From: Clostridia bacterium
GTDB lineage: Bacteria > Bacillota > Clostridia > Oscillospirales > CAG-272
NCBI GenBank assembly: GCA_017935225.1
Contig: JAGBIA010000138.1
Location: forward strand, 1 to 35,230
DNA length: 35,230 bases
Direction: 5' to 3'
Positions 15,330 through 22,157 of this stretch are shown piece after piece. The notes below the pieces were generated by a model, which saw only the letters and a list, made by a program, of their open reading frames with translations, was not told the origin of the DNA and ran no database searches. Made by a program: the position numbers and the translations under genes. Numbering within the stretch: the stretch's first letter is position 1; the number at the start of each line of letters is the position of its first letter.

Positions 15330-15791
15330 TCATTCCTCGGTATCATCAAAGTCGAATTGCGACTCATACTGTGTTTCTTCATCCACCTCATCAGGTACAC
15401 TTTCATCTTTATATTTGAACCACATTACAGCAAAAAAGATCGGCAAAAATAAGGAGTGGAAAACAATGACTAAAGGTATAACTCTTATCATTTTTATGCT
15501 CACAAACCAAACAAACATTACGGTTTGAGCAACAGCGGCACAAATTATCGGTAAAAATCCTATTATAAAGCCTTTTACATTTTTGTCAATCTTTCTTCTT
15601 TTACACAGACAATTATAGTTCAGAACGTAGTAAACAATATTGATATAACTTATTGTCAAACACAAATAACTGTTCTTTGCATACGGCACGTCGATAATTA
15701 CATTCAAAGCAAACATAAGAGTTAAAAATGCCGAAGATATGTAATTAAACAAAATAAGCGTTTTATATTTTTGAATGAAAAACTTTCTCAT
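15330..15791 (-). CDS. Small four-helix membrane protein, unknown function
   Basis: A 153-residue protein beginning MRKFFIQKYK; AGGAGAG lies 8 nt upstream, so the earlier in-frame codon at 15815 is not used. Four hydrophobic segments (~15-35, 43-63, 80-103, 110-130) are followed by an acidic, cytosolic-type tail of ~25 residues (DEVDEETQYESQFDFDDTEE). A short basic loop CKRRKIDKN sits between helices 2 and 3. It has its own promoter and terminator, and much lower GC than spoIIGA and rnfB on either side, so it may be a late arrival here. I do not recognise the family. Confidence 0.75.
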   Translation of the reverse strand: MRKFFIQKYKTLILFNYISSAFLTLMFALNVIIDVPYAKNSYLCLTISYINIVYYVLNYNCLCKRRKIDKNVKGFIIGFLPIICAAVAQTVMFVWFVSIKMIRVIPLVIVFHSLFLPIFFAVMWFKYKDESVPDEVDEETQYESQFDFDDTEE

Positions 15792-15857
15792 ATTTGCTCT
15801 CTCCTGTTCCGGCATAACGTAGCTAACGTATGTAATTATGGCAAGGGTGCTGAATAT

Positions 15858-15886
15858 ATTTTAGCATATTCTTAAAAAATTGTCAA
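15858..15886 (-). promoter_or_regulatory. Sigma-A promoter of the small membrane protein gene
   Basis: Minus strand: TTGACA (15886-15881), 17-bp spacer, TAAAAT (15863-15858), about 65 bp before the start codon and just after the rnf terminator. Confidence 0.65.
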
Positions 15887-15900
15887 TACGATAGTTCTTC

Positions 15901-15934
15901 AAGAAAAAAATCGAGCCGCCGAAGCAGCTCGATC
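15901..15934 (-). terminator. Intrinsic terminator of the rnf operon
   Basis: Minus strand: TCGAGCTGC-TTCG-GCGGCTCGA (9-bp stem with one wobble pair, stable UUCG tetraloop) followed by a run of seven T, 10 nt after the rnfB stop. It closely resembles the terminator at 15284-15314. Confidence 0.85.
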
Positions 15935-15943
15935 TTAAAAAAT

Positions 15944-16774
15944 TCAGTCTTTTTTCGCGTTATGTATTCCGTTGAAATCCGAGACGAGAATACAGCCGAC
16001 GGGGCAGTTCTCTGCGCAAAGCTCACACTTGGTGCAAAGGCTATAGTCGATCGTTGCAAGGTTATCCACGACCTTGATCGCGCCCGTGGGGCAATTCTTT
16101 TCGCACTTCTTACATCCGATACATCCGTTACTGCACTTCTGTCTTGCGACAGCGCCCTTATCCTTGTTGTTACAAGTGACGAGCACGCGCTCAACGTCGT
16201 CCATAATGCTGATTATTCCTCTCGGGCAAGCCTTGGCGCAAAGTCCGCATCCGATGCACTTTCTGGTGTCAATGTGCGCCATTCCGTTCTCGATGCAGAT
16301 CGCGCCCTGCGGACAGACCTTTACGCAGTCGCCAAGACCGATGCATCCGTAGGTGCATTTTCCGTCGCCGCCGTACATAGTCTTTACCGCTTCGCAGGTG
16401 CGTATTCCGACATAGTCCATCTTATGAGCGGTATGCTCGCAGTCGCCGTAACAATGAATTACAGCCACCTGCTCGACTACGTCCTCGAACTCAACTCCGA
16501 GTATCGCCGAGATCTCTCTTGCCGCCGCGTCGCCACCGGGGATGCAGAGATTTGCCTTGAGGCTCTTTGTCTCCTTATCAGCCGCAAGAGCTTTTGCGTA
16601 TCCGTCGCATCCCGCGTAGCCGCAGGCTCCGCAGTTTGCACCGGGCAGACACTCGCGTATCTGCTTTTCTGTCTCGTCCTCTTCGACCGCAAAGAACTTT
16701 GCCGCAAGGACCAGCATTATCGCGCAGACAAGTCCGATGCCCGCGACTATTGCCGTTGCTATAAGTATATCCAT
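15944..16774 (-). CDS. rnfB: Rnf complex subunit RnfB, polyferredoxin
   Basis: A 276-residue subunit that accepts electrons from ferredoxin. One N-terminal membrane helix (~4-28) is followed by the 4Fe-4S domain CLPGANCGACGYAGC (42-56) with a later Cys77. Then come ferredoxin-type cluster motifs at C140/C144/C150/C154, C173/C176/C179/C183, C218/C221/C224/C228 and C247/C250/C253/C257. That is an elaborated, multi-cluster RnfB as in acetogenic Clostridia rather than the shorter proteobacterial form. It is the last gene of rnfCDGEAB, 10 nt after rnfA, with a terminator behind it. Confidence 0.97.
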   Translation of the reverse strand: MDILIATAIVAGIGLVCAIMLVLAAKFFAVEEDETEKQIRECLPGANCGACGYAGCDGYAKALAADKETKSLKANLCIPGGDAAAREISAILGVEFEDVVEQVAVIHCYGDCEHTAHKMDYVGIRTCEAVKTMYGGDGKCTYGCIGLGDCVKVCPQGAICIENGMAHIDTRKCIGCGLCAKACPRGIISIMDDVERVLVTCNNKDKGAVARQKCSNGCIGCKKCEKNCPTGAIKVVDNLATIDYSLCTKCELCAENCPVGCILVSDFNGIHNAKKD

Positions 16775-16784
16775 ACCTACCTCC

Positions 16785-17378
16785 TTACGCGCCGAACAGT
16801 CCGTTTACAAGACCGCTAAATCCCATAAACGAGAGTGCCACGATTGACGCTGAAACGAGAGTGATGGGAAGTCCTCTGAACGCCGCGGGGGGATCAGCCT
16901 CCTCAAGTCTTGAGCGAACGCCCGCAAAGAGAACCATAGCAAGCAAAAATCCAAGTCCGCAACCGACCGAGCTTACTATAGACTCAAGGAAGTTATAGCC
17001 ATCGTTGATGTTGTTGATGGTAACGCCGAGGACGGCGCAGTTGGTAGTGATAAGCGGAAGATAAATTCCCAAGGACGCGTGAAGCGCGGGAATGTACTTC
17101 TTGAGAATGATCTCAACGAGCTGAACGAGCGCCGCGATGACGAGGATAAACACGATGGTGCGCATATATCCGAGTCCGTTGGGCTCGAGCAGATAGGAAT
17201 AGATCGGATAGGTCGCCGCCGTTGCCATAAGCATAACGAAGGTCACCGCAACGCCCATACCGAATGCCTGATTGAGCTTCTTTGAAACTCCGAGGAACGG
17301 ACAGATGCCAAGGAAGCGCACGAGCACGTAGTTATTGACCAGCACAGAGGTCATAAGGATAATTATAAGTCCCTTCAT
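16785..17378 (-). CDS. rnfA: Rnf complex subunit RnfA, membrane
   Basis: A 197-residue integral membrane subunit with six predicted helices. It begins with the family-typical NNYVLVRFLGICPFLGVSKK, whose Cys lies in the pseudo-symmetric motif shared with RnfE. The start overlaps the rnfE stop by one base (TAATG). RnfA and RnfE form an inverted pair in the membrane that carries a 2Fe-2S centre and passes electrons across it, as known for Rnf/NQR. Length and hydrophobicity are normal. Confidence 0.97.
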   Translation of the reverse strand: MKGLIIILMTSVLVNNYVLVRFLGICPFLGVSKKLNQAFGMGVAVTFVMLMATAATYPIYSYLLEPNGLGYMRTIVFILVIAALVQLVEIILKKYIPALHASLGIYLPLITTNCAVLGVTINNINDGYNFLESIVSSVGCGLGFLLAMVLFAGVRSRLEEADPPAAFRGLPITLVSASIVALSFMGFSGLVNGLFGA

Positions 17379-18067
17379 TACTTGTCATCTCCTTCCCCGA
17401 CCGTAGCACAAGGATTTTCGTCCTTCTTGCCGCAAAGGTAAGCGGATGGACAGTTGTGACAGCCGAATTCCTTATTGTTTTTCTTCTTGGAGATCTTATT
17501 GACGAGCGCGATAAGACAGCCGAACACGAAAAATCCGCCGGGAGCCATACCGAAGATGAGTATCGGGTTATCAACGAGCCACGGGATCGCAAAGCCGAGA
17601 AATGTTCCTGCACCGAGGATCTCGCGGATGCTCGCCATCAAAAAGAGCGCGAGCGTAAAGCCTATACCCATACCTACAGCGTCGATAGCAGAGTCGACGA
17701 CTCCGTTCTTGCTTGCATACATCTCAGCTCTGCCGAGAATGATGCAGTTAACGACGATAAGCGAGAGGAACACACCGAGCGACTCGTAAAGATCGGGCAC
17801 GAACGCGTGCATCAGCATCTCGATGATGGTAACAAATCCTGCGATGAGCACGATATAGCAAGGAATTCTGACCTTATCGGGAATTACCTTGCGAAGCGCC
17901 GAAATGGCGATGTTAGAGCAGATAAGAACTGCGGTCGCCGCAACGCCCATTCCGAGTGCGTTGAGCACCGAGGTAGTGGTCGCGAGCGTAGGACACGTGC
18001 CGAGAACGAGCACGAGCGTGGGGTTTTCTTTTATGATACCCTTGAGCAGATTTTGAAGCTTACTCAT
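17378..18067 (-). CDS. rnfE: Rnf complex subunit RnfE, membrane, with Cys-rich tail
   Basis: A 229-residue integral membrane subunit with six predicted helices. The segment NPTLVLVLGTCPTLATTTS carries the conserved Cys equivalent to that in RnfA. After the last helix comes a ~38-residue tail with the pattern C-x2-C-x5-C-x7-C (CHNCPSAYLCGKKDENPC), which could bind zinc or an Fe-S cluster. The core fold does not need it. The start overlaps the rnfG stop by 4 nt (ATGA). Family assignment is secure; the tail's role is unknown. Confidence 0.96.
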   Translation of the reverse strand: MSKLQNLLKGIIKENPTLVLVLGTCPTLATTTSVLNALGMGVAATAVLICSNIAISALRKVIPDKVRIPCYIVLIAGFVTIIEMLMHAFVPDLYESLGVFLSLIVVNCIILGRAEMYASKNGVVDSAIDAVGMGIGFTLALFLMASIREILGAGTFLGFAIPWLVDNPILIFGMAPGGFFVFGCLIALVNKISKKKNNKEFGCHNCPSAYLCGKKDENPCATVGEGDDK

Positions 18068-18609
18068 TCGTCCACCTCCGCGTTCGTATTGATAGTTTTG
18101 ATCACGTCGAAGGCATCCTCAACTGCGCCAAGGAAGGCGGACGAGGAAATGGTCGCACCGCTGATGGTATCAACTCCGCCCATATCTCCCTTTCCGTCGA
18201 ACTGAGAAAGGAAGCTCTCATTCTTTACCTTCGTACCGATACCGCTCGTTTCTCCCGTGCAGGAGATAACGTAGCATTTTTCGATCTTGCCGTCCTTATC
18301 AAAGCCGACGGCGATGCTGATCGGGTTCGAGGAATCGTATCCCGAAGCGCTCAGCAGCATAGCAATTCCCTCGCCATCCTTATCGCGATAGACTGCGCTG
18401 ACGGTCTTTGGAAGATCAGCGATATCCTCAAGCTTTTCAAAGCCTGCGTTCTCGGGAAGCACAGCCTCAAGTGCCTTTGCTTCCTTCTCTGCCTGAACTG
18501 CCGCTATTCTATCCTTGGTTATCATATTGATACCCGCCATAGCCGCCGCAATAACGAGGCAGATAGAGACGAGGACGATTATACTTTTGAGAGTGTCGTT
18601 CTTTTTCAT
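18064..18609 (-). CDS. rnfG: Rnf complex subunit RnfG, FMN-binding
   Basis: A 181-residue subunit starting MKKNDTLKS. GGAGG lies 9 nt upstream and the ATG overlaps the rnfD stop (ATGA); the longer in-frame extension to 18747 is only rnfD in another frame. One N-terminal helix (~9-29) anchors an extracytoplasmic FMN-binding domain. The flavinylation motif DTISGATIS (residues ~147-155) fits [DN]xx[ST]GA[TS]x[ST], with Thr153 the expected site for covalent FMN added by ApbE. No apbE gene is in the window. Confidence 0.96.
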   Translation of the reverse strand: MKKNDTLKSIIVLVSICLVIAAAMAGINMITKDRIAAVQAEKEAKALEAVLPENAGFEKLEDIADLPKTVSAVYRDKDGEGIAMLLSASGYDSSNPISIAVGFDKDGKIEKCYVISCTGETSGIGTKVKNESFLSQFDGKGDMGGVDTISGATISSSAFLGAVEDAFDVIKTINTNAEVDE

Positions 18610-19522
18610 TTCTTGACACCTCCGAAGATCTTTCTGCGAGTCCAGCTGCTGATATACGGTGTGAGGATGTTCATAAGCAATATCGCGAACGAAACGCCCT
18701 CGGGATATCCGCCGAATACGCGGATGAGTACAGTTATAATTCCGCATCCAAAGCCAAAGATCACCTTACCCCACTTGGTAGAGGGGGTGGTGGAATAGTC
18801 GGTCGCCATAAATATCGCGCCGAGCAGGAGTCCGCCGCTGAGCACGTGCTCAAGGGGATTCTGACCGAGGCAGAGCGTAAAGAGCGCTACCGTACCGACG
18901 AAAACTACCGTCGTATGCCAGGTAATTACCTTGCGGACGAGCAGATATACAAATCCGATGATGAGCGCAAGCGCGCAGGTCTCACCGAGAGATCCGCCGT
19001 GCTTGCCAAGGAAAAGATCAAGCAAAGAGGGCATCGCGTCGCTTCCCATCTGAGTAAGCGGTGTTGCCGAACTTGTCGCATCGGCACTTGTCGCGAAGTT
19101 CGTCATAGTGGAAGCGAAGGAGACGAGCATCACTATTCTCGCGGTGATCGCGGGGTTAGCAAAGTTGCGTCCGATACCGCCGAAGAGCTGCTTTACCGCA
19201 ACTATAGCAACAAGGCTTCCGAACATAGCCTGCCAGAGCGGAATGCTCACAGGCAGATTGAATGCAAGCAGCATTCCCGTAACTACCGCCGAGAAGTCGC
19301 CTACCGTTACGTCGCGGCGGCAGAGCTTCTGAAAGAGAACTCGAAGAGCACGCAGGAGAGCACGCATACCGACACGACGACGAGCGCGCGCCATCCGAAT
19401 ATGATGACCGACGCGACGAGCGCGGGAAGCATAGCGATCACGACGTCGAGCATTATGCTTCGAGTATTTGCCTTTTGTCTGACGTGGGGCGCGGGAGAGA
19501 CGAGTAACATAGAGTTATCCAT
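18606..19522 (-). pseudogene. rnfD: Rnf complex subunit RnfD, interrupted by a one-base frameshift
   Basis: The membrane subunit RnfD is split between two frames. From ATG at 19522, residues MDNSMLLVSPAPHV to LSCVLFEFSF are in one frame, which then runs into a stop at 19307. From about 19330 the other frame continues QKLCRRDVTVGDFSAVVTGMLLAFNLP to the end at 18606. The total of 917 nt is one short of 306 codons, and a T-run (C-TTT-C, ~19331-19333 on the minus strand) lies at the junction. Loss of one T would restore a normal ~305-residue RnfD. The candidate flavin site reads DATSSATPL. It overlaps rnfC by 8 nt and rnfG by 4 nt. It may be an assembly or sequencing error. Confidence 0.9.
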
Positions 19523-20849
19523 TCTTTTGTGCCTCCTCTCTCTTCTTTCTTTCGATCTGGAAGTTGCGCAGCATAGTCTTTGCCATCTTATTGCGCTGAA
19601 CTATATTTCTTCTTGCCGGGCAGACGTAGCTGCAACATCCGCATTCCATACAAAGATTTACCTTGAGTTTTTCAAGCGTCTCGGGGTCGTTTGCCTTATA
19701 CGCCTTGGAGATCGCGGTCGGATCGAGTCCGAACGGGCAGTGATCTATACATCTGCCGCACTTGATACAAGGTGTTACGGGGGGCGGAGTTGCCTCCTTC
19801 TCTCCGAAAACGAGCAGCGCGTTGGTCTGCTTGAGCACGGGTGCGCTAAGGTCGGTCAGAGCAATTCCCATCATAGGTCCGCCGTAGAGTGCCTTTCTCG
19901 GCTCTTCTGCAAATCCGCCGCAGAACTCGACGAGATCCCTTGCGGGAGTACCGATGGGCGCGATAACGTTCTTAGGCTCCTTTATCGCCGAACCGTCGAC
20001 CGTTACGCACTTCTCGACGAGCGGCATACCCGTGCGGATGAACTTCGAGATCTTGGCGACCGTAGTGCAGTTCATAACGATAACACCGCAGTCGAGCGGA
20101 AGTCCGCCCTCTTTAATGACTCTGCCGAGCGTGTGGTAAACGAGCACCTTCTCGCCGCCCTGCGGATACACCGAGGGGAGAGCCTTGACGGTAGCACCGT
20201 CAATTTCCGAGAGTGCCTTTTTCATAGAGCTTATACACTCGGGCTTGTTCTTTTCAATTCCCACGACGACGTTCTTGATCTCAAGGAACTTCTTGACTAA
20301 CGCAATTCCGTCTGCGACCGCGTCAGCGTCGTCGATCATAGTTCTGGTATCCGAGGTTATGTAGGGCTCGCACTCTGCTCCGTTGATAAGAAGCGTGTCT
20401 ATCTTGCTTATATCGGCTTTGAGCTTTGTAAGCGTGGGAAAGCCCGCGCCGCCGAGTCCGACGATGCCGCTCTTCGCGATCGCGTCGAGGAATTCCTCTC
20501 TCGTGCTTACTTCAAAAGGCGCGATCGACTCGTCGACGCTCTGAAGTCCGTCGGTCTCAATAAGTATGGTCTGTATCTGTCCGCCCGCGATGTTGAGCAT
20601 CTCGTCTATCTTCTTGACCTTGCCCGAAACGCTCGAATATACGGGTGCGGAAAGTCCTGCTCCTGCCTCACCTATAAGCTGTCCGACCTTGACCTCGTCG
20701 CCGACCTTGACTATCGGTCTTGCAGGCGCGCCTATGTGCATCGACATCGGCACATTGACCGTCTTCGGCACGGGGATACGGACGGCGCTCATCTTAGCGG
20801 TATTCTTGCAGTGCTTGACGTGTACTCCGCTCAATCTGAAAATTGCCAC
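19515..20849 (-). CDS. rnfC: Rnf complex subunit RnfC, NADH-side iron-sulfur flavoprotein, GTG start
   Basis: A 444-residue soluble peripheral subunit that exchanges electrons with NAD(H). The GTG at 20849 has AGGAGG 5 nt upstream, better than a TTG 24 nt earlier. An N-terminal barrel-sandwich domain (~20-90) precedes the Complex I 51-kDa-like fold with the Gly-rich loop GIVGLGGAGFPTLTKL (~128-143) and INGAECEPY. Two 4Fe-4S motifs follow: CIKCGRCIDHCP (~361-372) and CMECGCCSYVCP (~400-411). It lacks the long C-terminal repeat extension of E. coli RsxC. First gene of rnfCDGEAB. Confidence 0.97.
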   Translation of the reverse strand: MAIFRLSGVHVKHCKNTAKMSAVRIPVPKTVNVPMSMHIGAPARPIVKVGDEVKVGQLIGEAGAGLSAPVYSSVSGKVKKIDEMLNIAGGQIQTILIETDGLQSVDESIAPFEVSTREEFLDAIAKSGIVGLGGAGFPTLTKLKADISKIDTLLINGAECEPYITSDTRTMIDDADAVADGIALVKKFLEIKNVVVGIEKNKPECISSMKKALSEIDGATVKALPSVYPQGGEKVLVYHTLGRVIKEGGLPLDCGVIVMNCTTVAKISKFIRTGMPLVEKCVTVDGSAIKEPKNVIAPIGTPARDLVEFCGGFAEEPRKALYGGPMMGIALTDLSAPVLKQTNALLVFGEKEATPPPVTPCIKCGRCIDHCPFGLDPTAISKAYKANDPETLEKLKVNLCMECGCCSYVCPARRNIVQRNKMAKTMLRNFQIERKKREEAQKNG

Positions 20850-20906
20850 TTTTTCCTCCTTATGAACGCCCAAACGGATGGGCTATTCATTACAATTTAT
20901 ATAATA

Positions 20907-20936
20907 AGTATACCATAAGGTACACCGCTTTGTCAA
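20907..20936 (-). promoter_or_regulatory. Sigma-A promoter of the rnf operon with dyad
   Basis: Minus strand: TTGACA (20936-20931), 18-bp spacer, TATACT (20912-20907), ~60 bp before the rnfC start. A dyad TACC-TTAT-GGTA (20922-20911) overlaps the spacer and the -10; the same 12-mer is found at 13506-13517, just downstream of another strong promoter. Confidence 0.7.
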
Positions 20937-21046
20937 GTTTTCGCGCCCATTTCAGTTTGTTTATCTATTGTCAAACAACTGTCGCCCAAAATACCCAAAA
21001 ATGCCATCCAGATCGGCTGCAAAAAGCATATTTTTGTAAAATTCTA

Positions 21047-21075
21047 TTGATTTATCATCCAAATCGTGTTATAAT
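21047..21075 (+). promoter_or_regulatory. Sigma-A promoter of ribF
   Basis: TTGATT (21047-21052), 17-bp spacer, TATAAT (21070-21075), 36 bp before the start codon and divergent from the rnf promoter 110 bp away. No FMN riboswitch is recognisable in the short leader. Confidence 0.7.
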
Positions 21076-21110
21076 CTTGTAGCAAGACAAAATGTGAAAG
21101 GAGAGGAGCT

Positions 21111-22028
21111 ATGCGCACCGTAAAGGACCTCAGGAAACTCGCAGAAAAGAATACAGTAGTGGCGCTCGGATGCTTTGACGGCGTGCATATCGGTCACGCG
21201 GAAATATTGCAGATCGCGCGCGAAATTGCAAAATCCACGGGCGCGTCTTTTGCAGTCTACAGCTTCAAAGAGCCGCCGAGAAACCTCTTCTCTCCCTCCC
21301 CCGTTCCGCTCATCACGCCCTTTGAACAAAAAAAGAGACTTATGCAGAAGAGCGGAGTCAGGATCTTCGTCTGCCCCGAATTCAGTGAAGAGATCGCCTC
21401 GCTCGAGCCCGAGGAATTCTTCTGCGACCACTTGTCAGATAAGCTCGGAGCGACGCACATCGTCTGTGGCTACAACTACCGCTTCGGAAGACGCGGTGAG
21501 GGCGACGTTGAGCTGCTCAAAAAGCTCTGCTCGGCTCACGGCATCGGACTTACCGTTGTCGACGAGGTCATCGTTGACGGCGAGACTGTAAGCTCGTCCG
21601 CGATACGCAGACTTCTGCTTGATGGCAACGTCAGAAGAGCGCACTATCTGCTCGCGCGACACTATTCGATAAAGCGTCCCGTGGTCGACGGTCAGCACCT
21701 CGGCAGAACGCTCGGATTTCCCACGGTAAACCAGACCTTTGAGGCAGGCGCGGAGATACTCGCTCGCGGCGTTTACGCAACAAGAACCAAGATCGGTAAG
21801 CAATACTATCGCTCGATCACCAACGTCGGCACTCGCCCGACGGTCGACGGCGCTACACTTTGCGCAGAGACACATATTTTTGACTACGAGGGCGACCTCT
21901 ACGGAAGAACGCTCACGGTAGAATTCCTTGAATTCATACGCCCCGAGGTCAAATTCAGCTCGCTCGACGAGCTCAAGGCGCAGGTCGAGCGCGACATCAG
22001 ATCCGTAAAAGAAAGCAACAAAAAATAA
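21111..22028 (+). CDS. ribF: Bifunctional riboflavin kinase/FAD synthetase RibF
   Basis: A 305-residue cytosolic enzyme that makes FMN from riboflavin and then FAD. The N-terminal FAD synthetase domain (~1-165) has the nucleotidyl-transferase motif CFDGVHIGHAEIL (21-33), CGYNYRFGRRGEGD (119-132) and SSSAIRRLL. The C-terminal riboflavin kinase domain (~185-300) has GRTLGFPTVN (198-207), RGVYATRT and NVGTRPT. The start has AAAGGAGAGGAG upstream. It is divergent from the flavin-dependent Rnf operon and alone in its unit; it is usually found after truB in other genomes. No truB or rpsO is seen here. Confidence 0.97.
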   Translation: MRTVKDLRKLAEKNTVVALGCFDGVHIGHAEILQIAREIAKSTGASFAVYSFKEPPRNLFSPSPVPLITPFEQKKRLMQKSGVRIFVCPEFSEEIASLEPEEFFCDHLSDKLGATHIVCGYNYRFGRRGEGDVELLKKLCSAHGIGLTVVDEVIVDGETVSSSAIRRLLLDGNVRRAHYLLARHYSIKRPVVDGQHLGRTLGFPTVNQTFEAGAEILARGVYATRTKIGKQYYRSITNVGTRPTVDGATLCAETHIFDYEGDLYGRTLTVEFLEFIRPEVKFSSLDELKAQVERDIRSVKESNKK

Positions 22029-22030
22029 AC

Positions 22031-22066
22031 AAAACGGAGAATTTTTAAATTCTCCGTTTTTCTTTA
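22031..22066 (+). terminator. Intrinsic terminator of ribF
   Basis: AAACGGAGAATTT-TT-AAATTCTCCGTTT, a perfect 13-bp stem, then TTTCTTTAT, immediately after the ribF stop. Confidence 0.88.
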
Positions 22067-22095
22067 TACAAAGATCAAAATTTTTGCGAATAATA

Positions 22096-22124
22096 TTGAT
22101 TTCACCGTCTCCATATGCTATAAT
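22096..22124 (+). promoter_or_regulatory. Sigma-A promoter of the glycosidase-like gene
   Basis: TTGATT (22096-22101), 17-bp spacer, TATAAT (22119-22124), 33 bp before the start codon. Confidence 0.65.
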
Positions 22125-22157
22125 ACGGTAAACTCTTCCTACGAAAAGGAGAAAAAT

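Noticed and set aside
15218-15406. 62-codon minus-strand frame near 15.3 kb
   Set aside because: It crosses a clear terminator hairpin and the end of the membrane protein gene, with no ribosome site or conserved features.
18610-18747. 46-codon N-terminal extension of rnfG
   Set aside because: The extension is the end of rnfD in another frame; the ATG at 18609 has GGAGG and fits RnfG.
19315-19345. Programmed -1 frameshifting in rnfD
   Set aside because: The junction (TCT TTC AGA) is not a canonical slippery heptamer and no strong downstream stem was recognised; a lost T is simpler.
18846-20300. 484-codon plus-strand frame opposite rnfC/rnfD
   Set aside because: It is antisense to clearly conserved Rnf genes, is rich in Arg, Ser and Cys, and has no ribosome site or family signature.
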